Counted from the stretch's first letter, positions 1 to 5,487 are shown. The stretch: DNA of 5,487 nucleotides from Myxococcales bacterium (GCA_014239625.1 JAAZYN010000306.1:1-5487); one strand, 5' to 3'. A program made the numbers and translations. Notes: generated from the letters alone by a model not told the origin.

Positions 1-20
1 TACGTTCCACAGGGGCAGGC

Positions 21-404
21 TCAATCGTCGGAGTGGTCGGTCGGACCGGCGAGCCGATCGTACTTCACCGCGCTGCCCCGTGACAGCTCTGGCGGGTAAC
101 GCTCCCCGTTCAGGGCGATCTTTCGCTGCGCGGCGGCCATCAGATCAATCCCCGCTCGGCGCGCGAGGTTGATCGTGCAGATCAACACGTCTGCCAGCTC
201 CTGCTGCAGCGCTTCGAGCTCGACGGGCGCGTCGGGCGCCTTCCACATGAAGAGCTCCATCACCTCCGAGGCCTCGCAGCTCAGACAGATCGCCAAGTCC
301 TTCGGGGTATGAAACTGCTCCCAATCTCGCTCAGCGTTGAACGCTGCGAGCCGAGCGGCCACCGTCTCCAGCACCGTGGTCGTGTCGCTCCAGTCCTCGC
401 TCAC
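21..404 (-). CDS. MazG-like nucleotide pyrophosphohydrolase (dCTP pyrophosphatase-like)
   Basis: The 127-residue protein has the size and layout of single-domain all-alpha NTP pyrophosphohydrolases of the RS21-C6/DCTPP1/MazG-like group. These hydrolyse (d)NTPs to NMP plus pyrophosphate in the cytosol, cleaning the nucleotide pool. Visible signs are the N-terminal AERDWEQFHTPKDL segment (about 24-37), the Mg-binding acidic pairs E44xxE47 (CEASEVMELFMWK) and E69xxD72 (QELADVL), and the C-terminal KIALNGERYP element (95-104) followed by GSAVKYDRL (110-118). The GTG start at 404 is chosen because the family homology begins there and it overlaps the methyltransferase stop as GTGA, with no Shine-Dalgarno site. 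Translation is therefore probably coupled to the upstream gene. The same frame is open up to 611, but that extension is Arg/Gly-rich and lies over the methyltransferase gene. The family is clear; substrate preference (dCTP, modified dNTPs) cannot be told from sequence alone. Confidence 0.87.
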   Translation of the reverse strand: MSEDWSDTTTVLETVAARLAAFNAERDWEQFHTPKDLAICLSCEASEVMELFMWKAPDAPVELEALQQELADVLICTINLARRAGIDLMAAAQRKIALNGERYPPELSRGSAVKYDRLAGPTDHSDD

Positions 405-1621
405 GGGTCGACCGTGAGGGCCAACAAGAACTCCGCCTTGTGCCGGCTCGCGCCCTTGCGCCCCCCCGTATGGCCCCGCGCGCTGCGATGTTGGGCCACC
501 TGCGCGAGGACACGGTAGCCGGCGTCTTTGGCAGCCCGCTCGATGAGTGGGATCACCTGAACCACGCCCCCCCCCTTGCGCTGCCCGTCGCCGACCACGA
601 GCACCACGCATGCGCCCTCGGCCAATGACGGTCTCCAGGCGCTGAACGCCCGCGCCATATCCTGCGCGTAACGGGCAGCGGCGCCGCCGGGACCCAGCTC
701 ATGTTGCTCCCGCCGTGAACCGATCTCCAGCGCCTCGGCGGAGCCCGCATCGCAGTCCAAGATGGAGTAGCGGCGGCGGTGATGCTCGACGTAATCGTAG
801 GTGCCCGGATACGGGGGGCTCGAGCAGATCATCCCCACGCTACGCGGCTCCAGCTCGAGGGCGGCGCGCCCGTCCGAGACTCTGAGGGTCGGCGCGGGGG
901 CCTCCCGGGGGGCGGCAGATGCGACGGACCCGAGGTTGCGTGAGTGCTCTTCGGCCCTCGCCACGAACCACTGCAGCAGCCGCCCCTTGGGCACAAAACG
1001 GTGGTCACGATCCACTCTGGTGATCGAATCGGTCGCTTGGCGCGAGGCCTTGACGGCGATCGAGGAGAGCACGACGCGCAACATGCGGGCCACAGGCGGG
1101 CTTCGGATGCGAGCGATCTGCCGTTGCAAGCACCACAGATCGACCAGGGCTGGCGGGTCGTACCACGCGCCCTCGGCCTGAAAAAACGCTCTGGGCACCC
1201 TCTTGTTGGCGGGCCTGTGGGTCCTGGCGCTGGTCGCCGCCGCCGCAGCAGCGTCCACAAACGCCGTCCGCTCGGAGGGACCCCAGCGCAGCGTCCTCGC
1301 CCAGGCGACCTCGACGGCGACCGGGTTCAGATCCCGACCGAGGGTCTGTCGGCCGGCAATAAAACCCTCGACCGCGACGGTACCCCCGCCCATGAATGGA
1401 TCCACGATCCACCCTGGTGCCGCGTGTCGGATCGCCCGTCGAGCGGTCAGCGGGTGCATGCGAGCAGGCCAGGCGTGAAACCCATGGGTCAGCTCGCGCG
1501 CGTCGGCGCCACCGACCTTCGCGGCGGCTTCGAGCCACGCGACGACCTCCGGATCCCCCTTGCTCTTGACCGCTCCCCCAGCCTGAGCCAGCGCGGTACG
1601 CCTTTTGCGCGGTGCTTTCAT
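401..1621 (-). CDS. Orphan SPPY-type amino-methyltransferase (DNA N4-cytosine/N6-adenine family)
   Basis: This is a class I SAM-dependent methyltransferase of 406 residues. An N-terminal HGFHAWPARM element (46-55) precedes the SAM-binding motif DPFMGGGT (74-81) and the acidic-loop strand GRDLNP (95-100). The catalytic motif IV is SSPPYPGTYDYVEHH (267-281), followed by VVGDG (342-346) and a terminal HKAEFLLAL strand (394-402). SAM motif before catalytic motif, separated by about 185 residues, gives an alpha-like order with the target-recognition part probably between them. SPPY is typical of N4-cytosine enzymes, but related folds (Trm11/TrmG10-like) act on RNA, so the substrate is uncertain. 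Start: ATG at 1621 has a CAGG 7 bases upstream; ATG at 1624 or 1639 would add 1 or 6 residues. The stop overlaps the next gene by 4 bases. No restriction enzyme gene is adjacent. The coding strand carries a nine-G run near residues 349-352. Confidence 0.87.
   Translation of the reverse strand: MKAPRKRRTALAQAGGAVKSKGDPEVVAWLEAAAKVGGADARELTHGFHAWPARMHPLTARRAIRHAAPGWIVDPFMGGGTVAVEGFIAGRQTLGRDLNPVAVEVAWARTLRWGPSERTAFVDAAAAAATSARTHRPANKRVPRAFFQAEGAWYDPPALVDLWCLQRQIARIRSPPVARMLRVVLSSIAVKASRQATDSITRVDRDHRFVPKGRLLQWFVARAEEHSRNLGSVASAAPREAPAPTLRVSDGRAALELEPRSVGMICSSPPYPGTYDYVEHHRRRYSILDCDAGSAEALEIGSRREQHELGPGGAAARYAQDMARAFSAWRPSLAEGACVVLVVGDGQRKGGGVVQVIPLIERAAKDAGYRVLAQVAQHRSARGHTGGRKGASRHKAEFLLALTVDP
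567..575. repeat. Nine-base C homopolymer (G9 on the coding strand) inside the methyltransferase gene
   Basis: Nine consecutive C bases on the plus strand are read on the minus strand as AAG GGG GGG GGC, giving Lys-Gly-Gly-Gly of the methyltransferase. A second run of seven C lies at 461-467 in the same gene. Runs of this length are prone to replication slippage and sequencing error. As given, the frame is intact on both sides and the C-terminal part after the run still looks family-like, so the length here is compatible with a functional gene. Confidence 0.9.
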
Positions 1622-1650
1622 CATCGTGCCTGTCAGCATACGGTCTGGTT
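1622..1650. promoter_or_regulatory. 29-bp divergent start-to-start gap
   Basis: Only 29 bases separate the start codons of the minus-strand methyltransferase and the plus-strand rsuA. The gap holds a CAGG (1629-1632, minus strand) that can serve as Shine-Dalgarno for the methyltransferase. A weak CATACG hexamer (1637-1642, plus strand) sits where a -10 element for a leaderless rsuA transcript would be. TATGCT read on the minus strand (1640-1635) resembles a -10 but has no good -35 partner. Promoters for the two operons must overlap each other or the opposite coding sequence. The promoter elements are weak inferences. Confidence 0.3.
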
Positions 1651-2379
1651 GTGCGATTGGACCAGTACATCGCCCGAGTCGAGGGCCTGACCCGAAACCA
1701 GGCGCGGAAGATCATCAAGCGCTCACAGGTCCGGGTGGAAACCGAGGTGGTCATAGACACCGGGCATCATATCGATCCGCGGGAGGCCACGGTGTTTATC
1801 GGGGAGCGCCAACTCACCTATGGCGAGCACCTCACGCTGATGATCCACAAGCCGGCAGGCGTCGTCACCGCGACCAGGGACCGATCTCACCGGACCGTGC
1901 TCGACCTGATCGCGTCCCGCGACTATCCGCGCAAGCGCGACCTGATGTGCGTGGGGCGGCTGGACAAGGACACCACGGGGCTGTTGCTGCTGACCACCGA
2001 CGGTGGGTTGCTGCAGCGCCTGACGCACCCGAGGCACGGGGTCCTCAAGCGATACCTGGCGCGCATCGAGGGCCCACTGGCCGAGGACGCGCAGGCCCGC
2101 TTCGCGGCGGGCGTGGAGCTCAGAGATGGCACCATCTGCCGCCCTGCGAGTCTGGAGGTCCGGGGGATGTCAGAGGTCCTCGTGGGTCTTCACGAGGGGA
2201 GATACCATCAGGTCAAACGCATGCTCGCCGCCTGCGGCGTGCGCGTAACGTCGCTCCATCGACAGAGCGTCGGCGGACTTGCACTTGGCGCGCTGCCGCG
2301 AGGCGAGACACGACAGCTGACTCCAGAAGAGGTCTCCGCCTTGTCACCCCCACCCAAGAGCACGGACATGCCCCAGTGA
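1651..2379 (+). CDS. rsuA: 16S rRNA pseudouridine(516) synthase RsuA
   Basis: The 242-residue protein follows the RsuA/RluB/E/F family throughout. An N-terminal S4 RNA-binding domain (about 1-60, RLDQYIARVEGLTRNQARK) precedes the catalytic domain with HKPAGVV (66-72) and GRLDKDTTGLLLLT (102-115), in which D105 is the catalytic aspartate. Next come HPRHGVLKRYL (126-136), EGRYHQVKRML (182-192) and LHRQSVGGLAL (202-212). The stretch GVELRDG..CRPASLEV, the LHR..(I/V)GG element and the LTPEEVSAL end match my memory of E. coli RsuA (231 residues) better than RluB/E/F. It would isomerise U516 of 16S rRNA in the small-subunit precursor. GTG at 1651 is preferred because family homology begins at RLDQY. 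No Shine-Dalgarno is seen, and an upstream in-frame GTG at 1612 would add 13 unlike residues overlapping the divergent gene. The stop overlaps the next gene (GTGA). Confidence 0.9.
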   Translation: MRLDQYIARVEGLTRNQARKIIKRSQVRVETEVVIDTGHHIDPREATVFIGERQLTYGEHLTLMIHKPAGVVTATRDRSHRTVLDLIASRDYPRKRDLMCVGRLDKDTTGLLLLTTDGGLLQRLTHPRHGVLKRYLARIEGPLAEDAQARFAAGVELRDGTICRPASLEVRGMSEVLVGLHEGRYHQVKRMLAACGVRVTSLHRQSVGGLALGALPRGETRQLTPEEVSALSPPPKSTDMPQ

Positions 2380-3209
2380 AACTGCACCACCTCAACTGCA
2401 CCACGATGCGCCCCCGCGGTGGCCGTCTCATCGTCGGCGAGGCCTCGCCCAGTCTCGGTCATGCCATGGTCTGCCACTGCCTCGTGGTGGAGACCGAGGC
2501 CCACGGGGTCGTGTTGATCGACAGCGGCTTCGGGCTCGACGACGTCCGAGACTTCCAGGGGCGCTACGGACGGATCTTCAACCTCCTCGCCCGTCCCGAG
2601 CTCCACGAAGAGATGACCGCGCTCCGACAGCTCGAGGCCCTGGGATACGATCGGGCGGATGTGCGGCATGTGATCGTCACCCACATGGACCTGGATCACG
2701 CAGGTGGAATCGCCGACTTCCCAGATGCGACTGTTCACGTCTATCGGGAGGAGCTCGACGCCGCGATGCGCCCAGCGAACATCCATGAGCGCACCCGCTA
2801 CAAACCCTGCCAGTGGGCTCACGGCCCCAACTGGCAGCCCTATGACGACCAGGGCGAGGCGTGGTTCGGCTTCGACGCCGTCCGCGATCTGGAAGGGCTC
2901 CCGCCCGAGATCCTTCTAGTGCCGCTGACCGGGCACTCACGGGGCCACGCGGCGGTCGCTGTAGACACCGGCGGCGAGTGGCTGCTGCACTGCGGAGACG
3001 CATACTTCCACCGGGACGAGGTCCTGCCGTCCGGAGGCGCTTGCCCGGCTGGCTTGAAGTGGTTCCAGTCCCTGGTTCAGGCTGACGGTGGAGCGCGGCT
3101 GGCCAACCAAGAGCGGCTGAGGCAGCTGGTCGCGGAACACGGCCAGGAGGTGAGGACCTTCTCCGCTCACGACGCGATCGAGTGGGAACGGCTGAGGGGC
3201 ACCGGGTGA
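2376..3209 (+). CDS. Metallo-beta-lactamase-fold metallohydrolase (lactonase/glyoxalase II-like)
   Basis: This is a 277-residue soluble MBL-fold hydrolase without signal peptide. Motifs in order: VVLIDSGFG (45-53, first beta-strand Asp); THMDLDHAGG (102-111, metal motif with H103, D107, H108); LTGHSRGHAAV (184-194, with candidate metal histidines H187 and H191); LLHCGDAYFH (203-212, bridging D208); and FSAHDAIEW (262-270, H265). Family members hydrolyse lactones, thioesters or phosphoesters with one or two Zn/Fe ions, and the substrate cannot be deduced here. The layout is closest to AHL-lactonase-like and generic 'MBL fold metallo-hydrolase' proteins. The usual second histidine of HxHxDH is aspartate (D105), which may change metal preference. 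The GTG start at 2376 overlaps the rsuA stop by 4 bases with no clear Shine-Dalgarno, so translation is probably coupled. The frame is open far upstream, but that part is an off-frame shadow of rsuA. Confidence 0.88.
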   Translation: MKLHHLNCTTMRPRGGRLIVGEASPSLGHAMVCHCLVVETEAHGVVLIDSGFGLDDVRDFQGRYGRIFNLLARPELHEEMTALRQLEALGYDRADVRHVIVTHMDLDHAGGIADFPDATVHVYREELDAAMRPANIHERTRYKPCQWAHGPNWQPYDDQGEAWFGFDAVRDLEGLPPEILLVPLTGHSRGHAAVAVDTGGEWLLHCGDAYFHRDEVLPSGGACPAGLKWFQSLVQADGGARLANQERLRQLVAEHGQEVRTFSAHDAIEWERLRGTG

Positions 3210-3277
3210 CCGCACGCCGCCGCGAAGCCGCTGAGCCCACGGCGAGCCCCAGGTGGCGTTCCTGATCCCCCGGTTCG

Positions 3278-3290
3278 GTCGCGGTGCGAC
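3278..3290. terminator. Weak hairpin in the convergent gap (possible bidirectional terminator)
   Basis: GTCGC-GGT-GCGAC forms a 5-bp stem with a 3-base loop between the convergent stops of the MBL gene (3209) and the SDR gene (3308). There is no T-tract on either side, so classical intrinsic termination is not supported. Short GC stems are common in such DNA; position is the main argument. Confidence 0.2.
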
Positions 3291-3307
3291 GTGGCGCGGC
3301 CGATCGC

Positions 3308-4216
3308 CTATTCCCCTGAGTCAGGCGACCAGCCAAACTGCTCAGCGTACTCGTCGACAAAGACCTGAGGCAGCTCCGGTCGCAGGTGAAATCCATTGAA
3401 GGGCTGGCTCTTTGCGTGCGGCCGCAGCTCGACCAGGCTCTGTTTGGCCAGCGAGGCTCCGCCGTCGATGCGCAAGGTGTCCCCGGATATGAACGCCGCA
3501 GCGTCGCTGAGTAAAAACGCCACCGCAGCGCTCATCTCAGCCTCCGTGCCGGGTCGGCCCGACGGATTCATCCGGAACGACTTCGAGGCGATCTTCTGCA
3601 CCGTCTTCGGGTAGTTGAGCAACCCCGAAGAGAGCACCCAGCCCGGAGCGATCGCGTTGACCCGAACTCCCGCGGGGCCCCACTCGATAGCCAGGGTCTT
3701 CGTCAGATTGACCACCGCCGCGCGAGCCGCGCCCGTATGAGCCATACCGGGGAAACCGTTCCACATGTCCGCCACGACGCTGACGATCGCGCCGCCATGC
3801 TTGCTCATCGTGTGTTTGAAGAGAGCCTGTGAGACAAACCAGGTGCCGTTGAGGTTGGTGTCGACGACCGCGCGCCACCCCTTCGGCTTGACGAGCACCG
3901 CCGGCGACGCGAACTGCCCGCCCGCGTTGTTCACCAGATACCGTATCGGACCATGCTCGGCGACGAGGTCGGCGACGGTCGCGTTCACCTCGTCGGCCTC
4001 CCGGATGTTCATGGTCCGAACCACGGCCACCCCGCCCGCCTCCCGGATCTCCGCCGCCGTCCTCAGCAGCGGCTCCTCGCGGCGCGCAGAGATGATCACC
4101 GTCGCCCCCAGGGAGGCCAACTCATGCGAGATACAACGCCCGATGCCAGTGCCACCGCCGGTGACGAGCGCGACCTGACCTGCGAACAGGTCGGAACGAA
4201 AAACACTGCGGAACAT
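3308..4216 (-). CDS. Short-chain dehydrogenase/reductase, PECR/AtuB-like (2-enoyl-CoA reductase or citronellol dehydrogenase-like group)
   Basis: The 302-residue protein has a classical Rossmann SDR core. It shows the nucleotide motif TGGGTGIG (19-26), a SAR segment after beta-2 (43-45), NNAGG (96-100), VDTNLNGTW (118-126), S146 in the beta-5 region, GVRVNAIAPGW (183-193) and the terminal SGDTLRIDGG (244-253). The basic SAR segment after beta-2 favours NADP(H). The segment GMAHTGAARAAVVNLTKTLAIEW (157-179) resembles peroxisomal trans-2-enoyl-CoA reductase and AtuB/AtuG-type enzymes rather than classical SDRs. The YxxxK position reads T161xxxR165. A 49-residue tail after the core (254-302) is longer than usual. 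The ATG at 4216 is fixed by AGGAG six bases upstream and by homology starting with MFRSVFR. Open frame further upstream, to 4570, looks non-coding. The gene stands alone and convergent to the MBL gene. SDR assignment is firm; the substrate is inferred. Confidence 0.9.
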   Translation of the reverse strand: MFRSVFRSDLFAGQVALVTGGGTGIGRCISHELASLGATVIISARREEPLLRTAAEIREAGGVAVVRTMNIREADEVNATVADLVAEHGPIRYLVNNAGGQFASPAVLVKPKGWRAVVDTNLNGTWFVSQALFKHTMSKHGGAIVSVVADMWNGFPGMAHTGAARAAVVNLTKTLAIEWGPAGVRVNAIAPGWVLSSGLLNYPKTVQKIASKSFRMNPSGRPGTEAEMSAAVAFLLSDAAAFISGDTLRIDGGASLAKQSLVELRPHAKSQPFNGFHLRPELPQVFVDEYAEQFGWSPDSGE

Positions 4217-4222
4217 CTCTGT

Positions 4223-4227
4223 CTCCT
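4223..4227 (-). promoter_or_regulatory. Strong Shine-Dalgarno site of the SDR gene
   Basis: AGGAG on the minus strand lies six bases before the ATG at 4216. It is the best ribosome binding site in the window and decides the SDR start against the longer open frame upstream. Confidence 0.85.
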
Positions 4228-4255
4228 GAAGCAACACGTGGGGCGAAGGCCGCCG

Positions 4256-4271
4256 ACCCTTGGTCAAGGGT
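4256..4271. promoter_or_regulatory. 16-bp perfect inverted repeat, candidate operator upstream of the SDR gene
   Basis: ACCCTTG-GT-CAAGGGT is a perfect 7-bp inverted repeat with a 2-bp centre, ending 39 bases before the SDR start codon. Read on the minus strand it contains TTGACC (4267-4262), close to the -35 consensus, but no convincing -10 follows 16-18 bases later. Size and position fit a dimeric repressor site (TetR, GntR/FadR or MarR type), as is common for acyl-CoA-related SDR genes. No regulator gene is in the window, and a repeat of this size can occur by chance. Confidence 0.35.
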
Positions 4272-4678
4272 GCCGGTCCGCCTTCACATACAGCGTGTAA
4301 CGCACCGCCGGCGGCAACAGCAACCCGCCTCCCACGGTTGTCGAGCGGTGAGAGCCCAGCCTGCGGTGACCGCGCCATCGAGCCCGGCTCATCCGTGGCA
4401 CCTCGAGTGACGCCAAGGGGCGCAGTAACGGACGTAGCGGGACCGCCAGCCGGGCAAAAACGGCTCCACATCCGTCGACCTCGCCGCAGGGAGCACGCGC
4501 CCGTCAGCGCTGCGGATCCGCCGGTCGCAGCCGGCGAGCCGTGATAGAAGGGGGCTGAGCGCGCCTCCAAGTTCGCGACCCCGTTTGTAGCGTTCGACGG
4601 TCGCGCGCAGCAGGGGTACGGCGCTTCATCCGCCGGCCGCTTCGTGTTAAGGGGCCTGTAACCCTCTCAGCACGACCA

Positions 4679-5487
4679 GTGACGACCAACCTGGACCACG
4701 CCAACACAGCGACGTCCGCTCCGCGGCCCGACTTCAGAGCCCCCCTCATCCCGGGAGCGCCTGCGGCCGACCTCCGCCGCTCACCGGCGGCGCGGCGCGT
4801 CGCCGAGCTCGCAGCTGCATCGTCGTTGTTCATGGCCCACTTCGAACATCGCGTCCACGTGCCGATGCCGCCACGCTGGATCCCGGACGGGCGCCCGGAC
4901 CTGGAGTCCATACAGGTGTGGGAAGCCGGCGTGCTGCCCGAGGGCAAGTACACCACCTTCCGTCACGATCAGCTGATCGGCAGCTTTCACCCGATACATC
5001 GCGGTAAATGGACGACCCACGAGCTGGCCCATGGGGTGATCGGGTTTGCGTGGAGGCCCGGCGCCACCCCATTCTTCAACTCGCTGGCCGCTCGACTCGC
5101 CGAAACACTCCCGGTCGCCCTCTGGTACTTTTTCGACGAGGCCTACCTGCAGCGCTGCCCACGCCACGCAGGGGGAGGACCGCTGTTCAATGAGTTTTGC
5201 CGGAGCTGTGAAGATGCGGCTGCCTTGGTCTGCGACAATGACCCCTCCGCAGAACGGTGGCGCCAAGAGGGCCGGCGTTTTGTCGAGCAGGAGCTAGCCT
5301 GCGTCCTGAAGTCACGACGCCTGGGTCGCCCTGTGCCGCACCGGCGGGGAACCCTGGAGCTGGCCAGCGACAGCCTGGCGTACGCGGGCGCGCAGAGCCT
5401 ACGGCTGGGGTCCAGCGAATTTCATCGCTTCATCGAAATGTTCTGCCCGCCGGCGACCGGCTGGCATCCACCCTTGGAGTCCCTGGA
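4679..5487 (+). CDS. Unrecognised protein with HELAH (HExxH) motif and CxxH...CxxC cluster, 3' end cut by window
   Basis: An open frame of 269 codons runs off the window end without a stop, with strong G/C third positions from its first codons. I do not recognise the family. Residues 111-121 read WTTHELAHGVI: H114-E115-x-x-H118 is the zincin signature. E142 (23 residues after H118, in LAARLAETLP) or E154 (in FFDEAY) could be a third ligand as in gluzincins. C160xxH163 and C174xxC177, ten residues apart, look like a structural zinc site; C185 is nearby. Other distinctive stretches are MPPRWIPDGRPDLESIQVWE (63-82) and HDQLIGSFHPIHRGKW (96-111). No signal peptide or membrane segment is seen, so it is probably cytosolic. 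GTG at 4679 is the first possible start after the in-frame stop at 4556-4558 and has no clear Shine-Dalgarno. ATG at 4832 is an alternative, but codon bias supports the longer form. Protease activity is inference only. Confidence 0.75.
   Translation, partial: MTTNLDHANTATSAPRPDFRAPLIPGAPAADLRRSPAARRVAELAAASSLFMAHFEHRVHVPMPPRWIPDGRPDLESIQVWEAGVLPEGKYTTFRHDQLIGSFHPIHRGKWTTHELAHGVIGFAWRPGATPFFNSLAARLAETLPVALWYFFDEAYLQRCPRHAGGGPLFNEFCRSCEDAAALVCDNDPSAERWRQEGRRFVEQELACVLKSRRLGRPVPHRRGTLELASDSLAYAGAQSLRLGSSEFHRFIEMFCPPATGWHPPLESL

Larger units (their letters stand above)
4217..4678. other. Non-coding divergent spacer (about 460 bases)
   Basis: This is the shared upstream region of the SDR gene (leftward) and the HELAH gene (rightward). 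Open frames crossing it, such as plus-strand 4260-4544 and the upstream extension of the SDR frame, are rich in Pro, Ala, Arg and Gly and show no domain. The SDR Shine-Dalgarno and the 16-bp palindrome lie at its left end. A cluster of GC-rich inverted repeats occurs at 4509-4535 (GCTGCG/CGCAGC with an 11-base spacer, and overlapping GCCGG/CCGGC). A TGTAAC hexamer at 4657-4662 is -10-like but lacks a good -35. I see no tRNA or other recognisable RNA gene. Confidence 0.6.

Noticed and set aside
405..611. N-terminal extension of the pyrophosphohydrolase frame to an ATG at 611
   Set aside because: It lies over the methyltransferase C-terminus, is Arg/Gly-rich with no domain, and the GTG at 404 gives the normal family length.
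21..1621. Restriction-modification or phage-defence system
   Set aside because: A methyltransferase is present but no endonuclease, helicase or specificity subunit is in the window; the neighbours are housekeeping-like genes.
944..1690. 248-residue plus-strand open frame
   Set aside because: It is antisense to the methyltransferase, whose SAM and SPPY motifs prove the minus strand is coding.
1605..2375. Long upstream extension of the MBL hydrolase frame
   Set aside because: It is the off-frame shadow of rsuA, Arg/Pro/Gly-rich; the RsuA motifs are in the other frame.
2208..2822. 204-residue minus-strand open frame across rsuA and the MBL gene
   Set aside because: It crosses two well-supported plus-strand genes and shows no domain of its own.
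4509..4535. GC-rich inverted repeats as a terminator
   Set aside because: They lie between divergent genes, have no T-tract, and such repeats are common at this GC content.
4260..4544. Possible small plus-strand gene in the divergent spacer
   Set aside because: The product is Pro/Ala/Arg-rich without motifs, and no ribosome binding site is seen.
4217..4570. Upstream extension of the SDR frame by 118 residues
   Set aside because: No family similarity, low-complexity composition, and AGGAG sits correctly before the internal ATG at 4216.
4781..5266. 161-residue minus-strand open frame
   Set aside because: It is antisense to the HELAH gene, whose plus-strand frame has the G/C third-position bias and a recognisable motif.

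Overview
The window is a GC-rich bacterial chromosomal segment with strong G/C preference at third codon positions and tightly packed genes. The base composition, an RsuA-type rRNA pseudouridine synthase, a PECR/AtuB-like SDR and an unrecognised HExxH protein would fit a high-GC proteobacterial-type or Myxococcota-like genome. This taxonomic guess is an inference; no marker here settles it. No phage, IS, CRISPR, tRNA or rRNA signal is visible.

Layout. (1) Positions 21-1621, minus strand: an orphan SPPY-type amino-methyltransferase followed by a MazG/dCTPase-like nucleotide pyrophosphohydrolase. The two are joined by a 4-base GTGA stop/start overlap. (2) Positions 1651-3209, plus strand: a divergent pair, rsuA (16S rRNA pseudouridine-516 synthase) and a metallo-beta-lactamase-fold hydrolase, also joined by a GTGA overlap. 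The two operons start only 29 bases apart. (3) Positions 3210-3307: a short convergent gap. (4) Positions 3308-4216, minus strand: a short-chain dehydrogenase with an excellent Shine-Dalgarno site, whose YxxxK position reads TxxxR. (5) Positions 4217-4678: a non-coding divergent spacer containing a 16-bp perfect palindrome 40 bases upstream of the SDR start. (6) Position 4679 to the window end, plus strand: an incomplete gene for an unrecognised protein with an HELAH metallopeptidase-like motif and a downstream CxxH...CxxC cluster.

How the genes may work together. The two left-hand operons hold nucleic-acid-modification and nucleotide-housekeeping functions: a base methyltransferase, an NTP pyrophosphohydrolase and an rRNA pseudouridine synthase. 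There is no restriction endonuclease, so the methyltransferase is not part of a visible restriction-modification pair. The SDR probably acts on acyl-CoA or terpenoid-type substrates and is transcribed alone. The most novel-looking item is the truncated HELAH/CxxH-CxxC gene at the right edge. The most testable unusual signal is a nine-G tract in the methyltransferase gene, where a one-base slip would join it to the reading frame of the downstream pyrophosphohydrolase.
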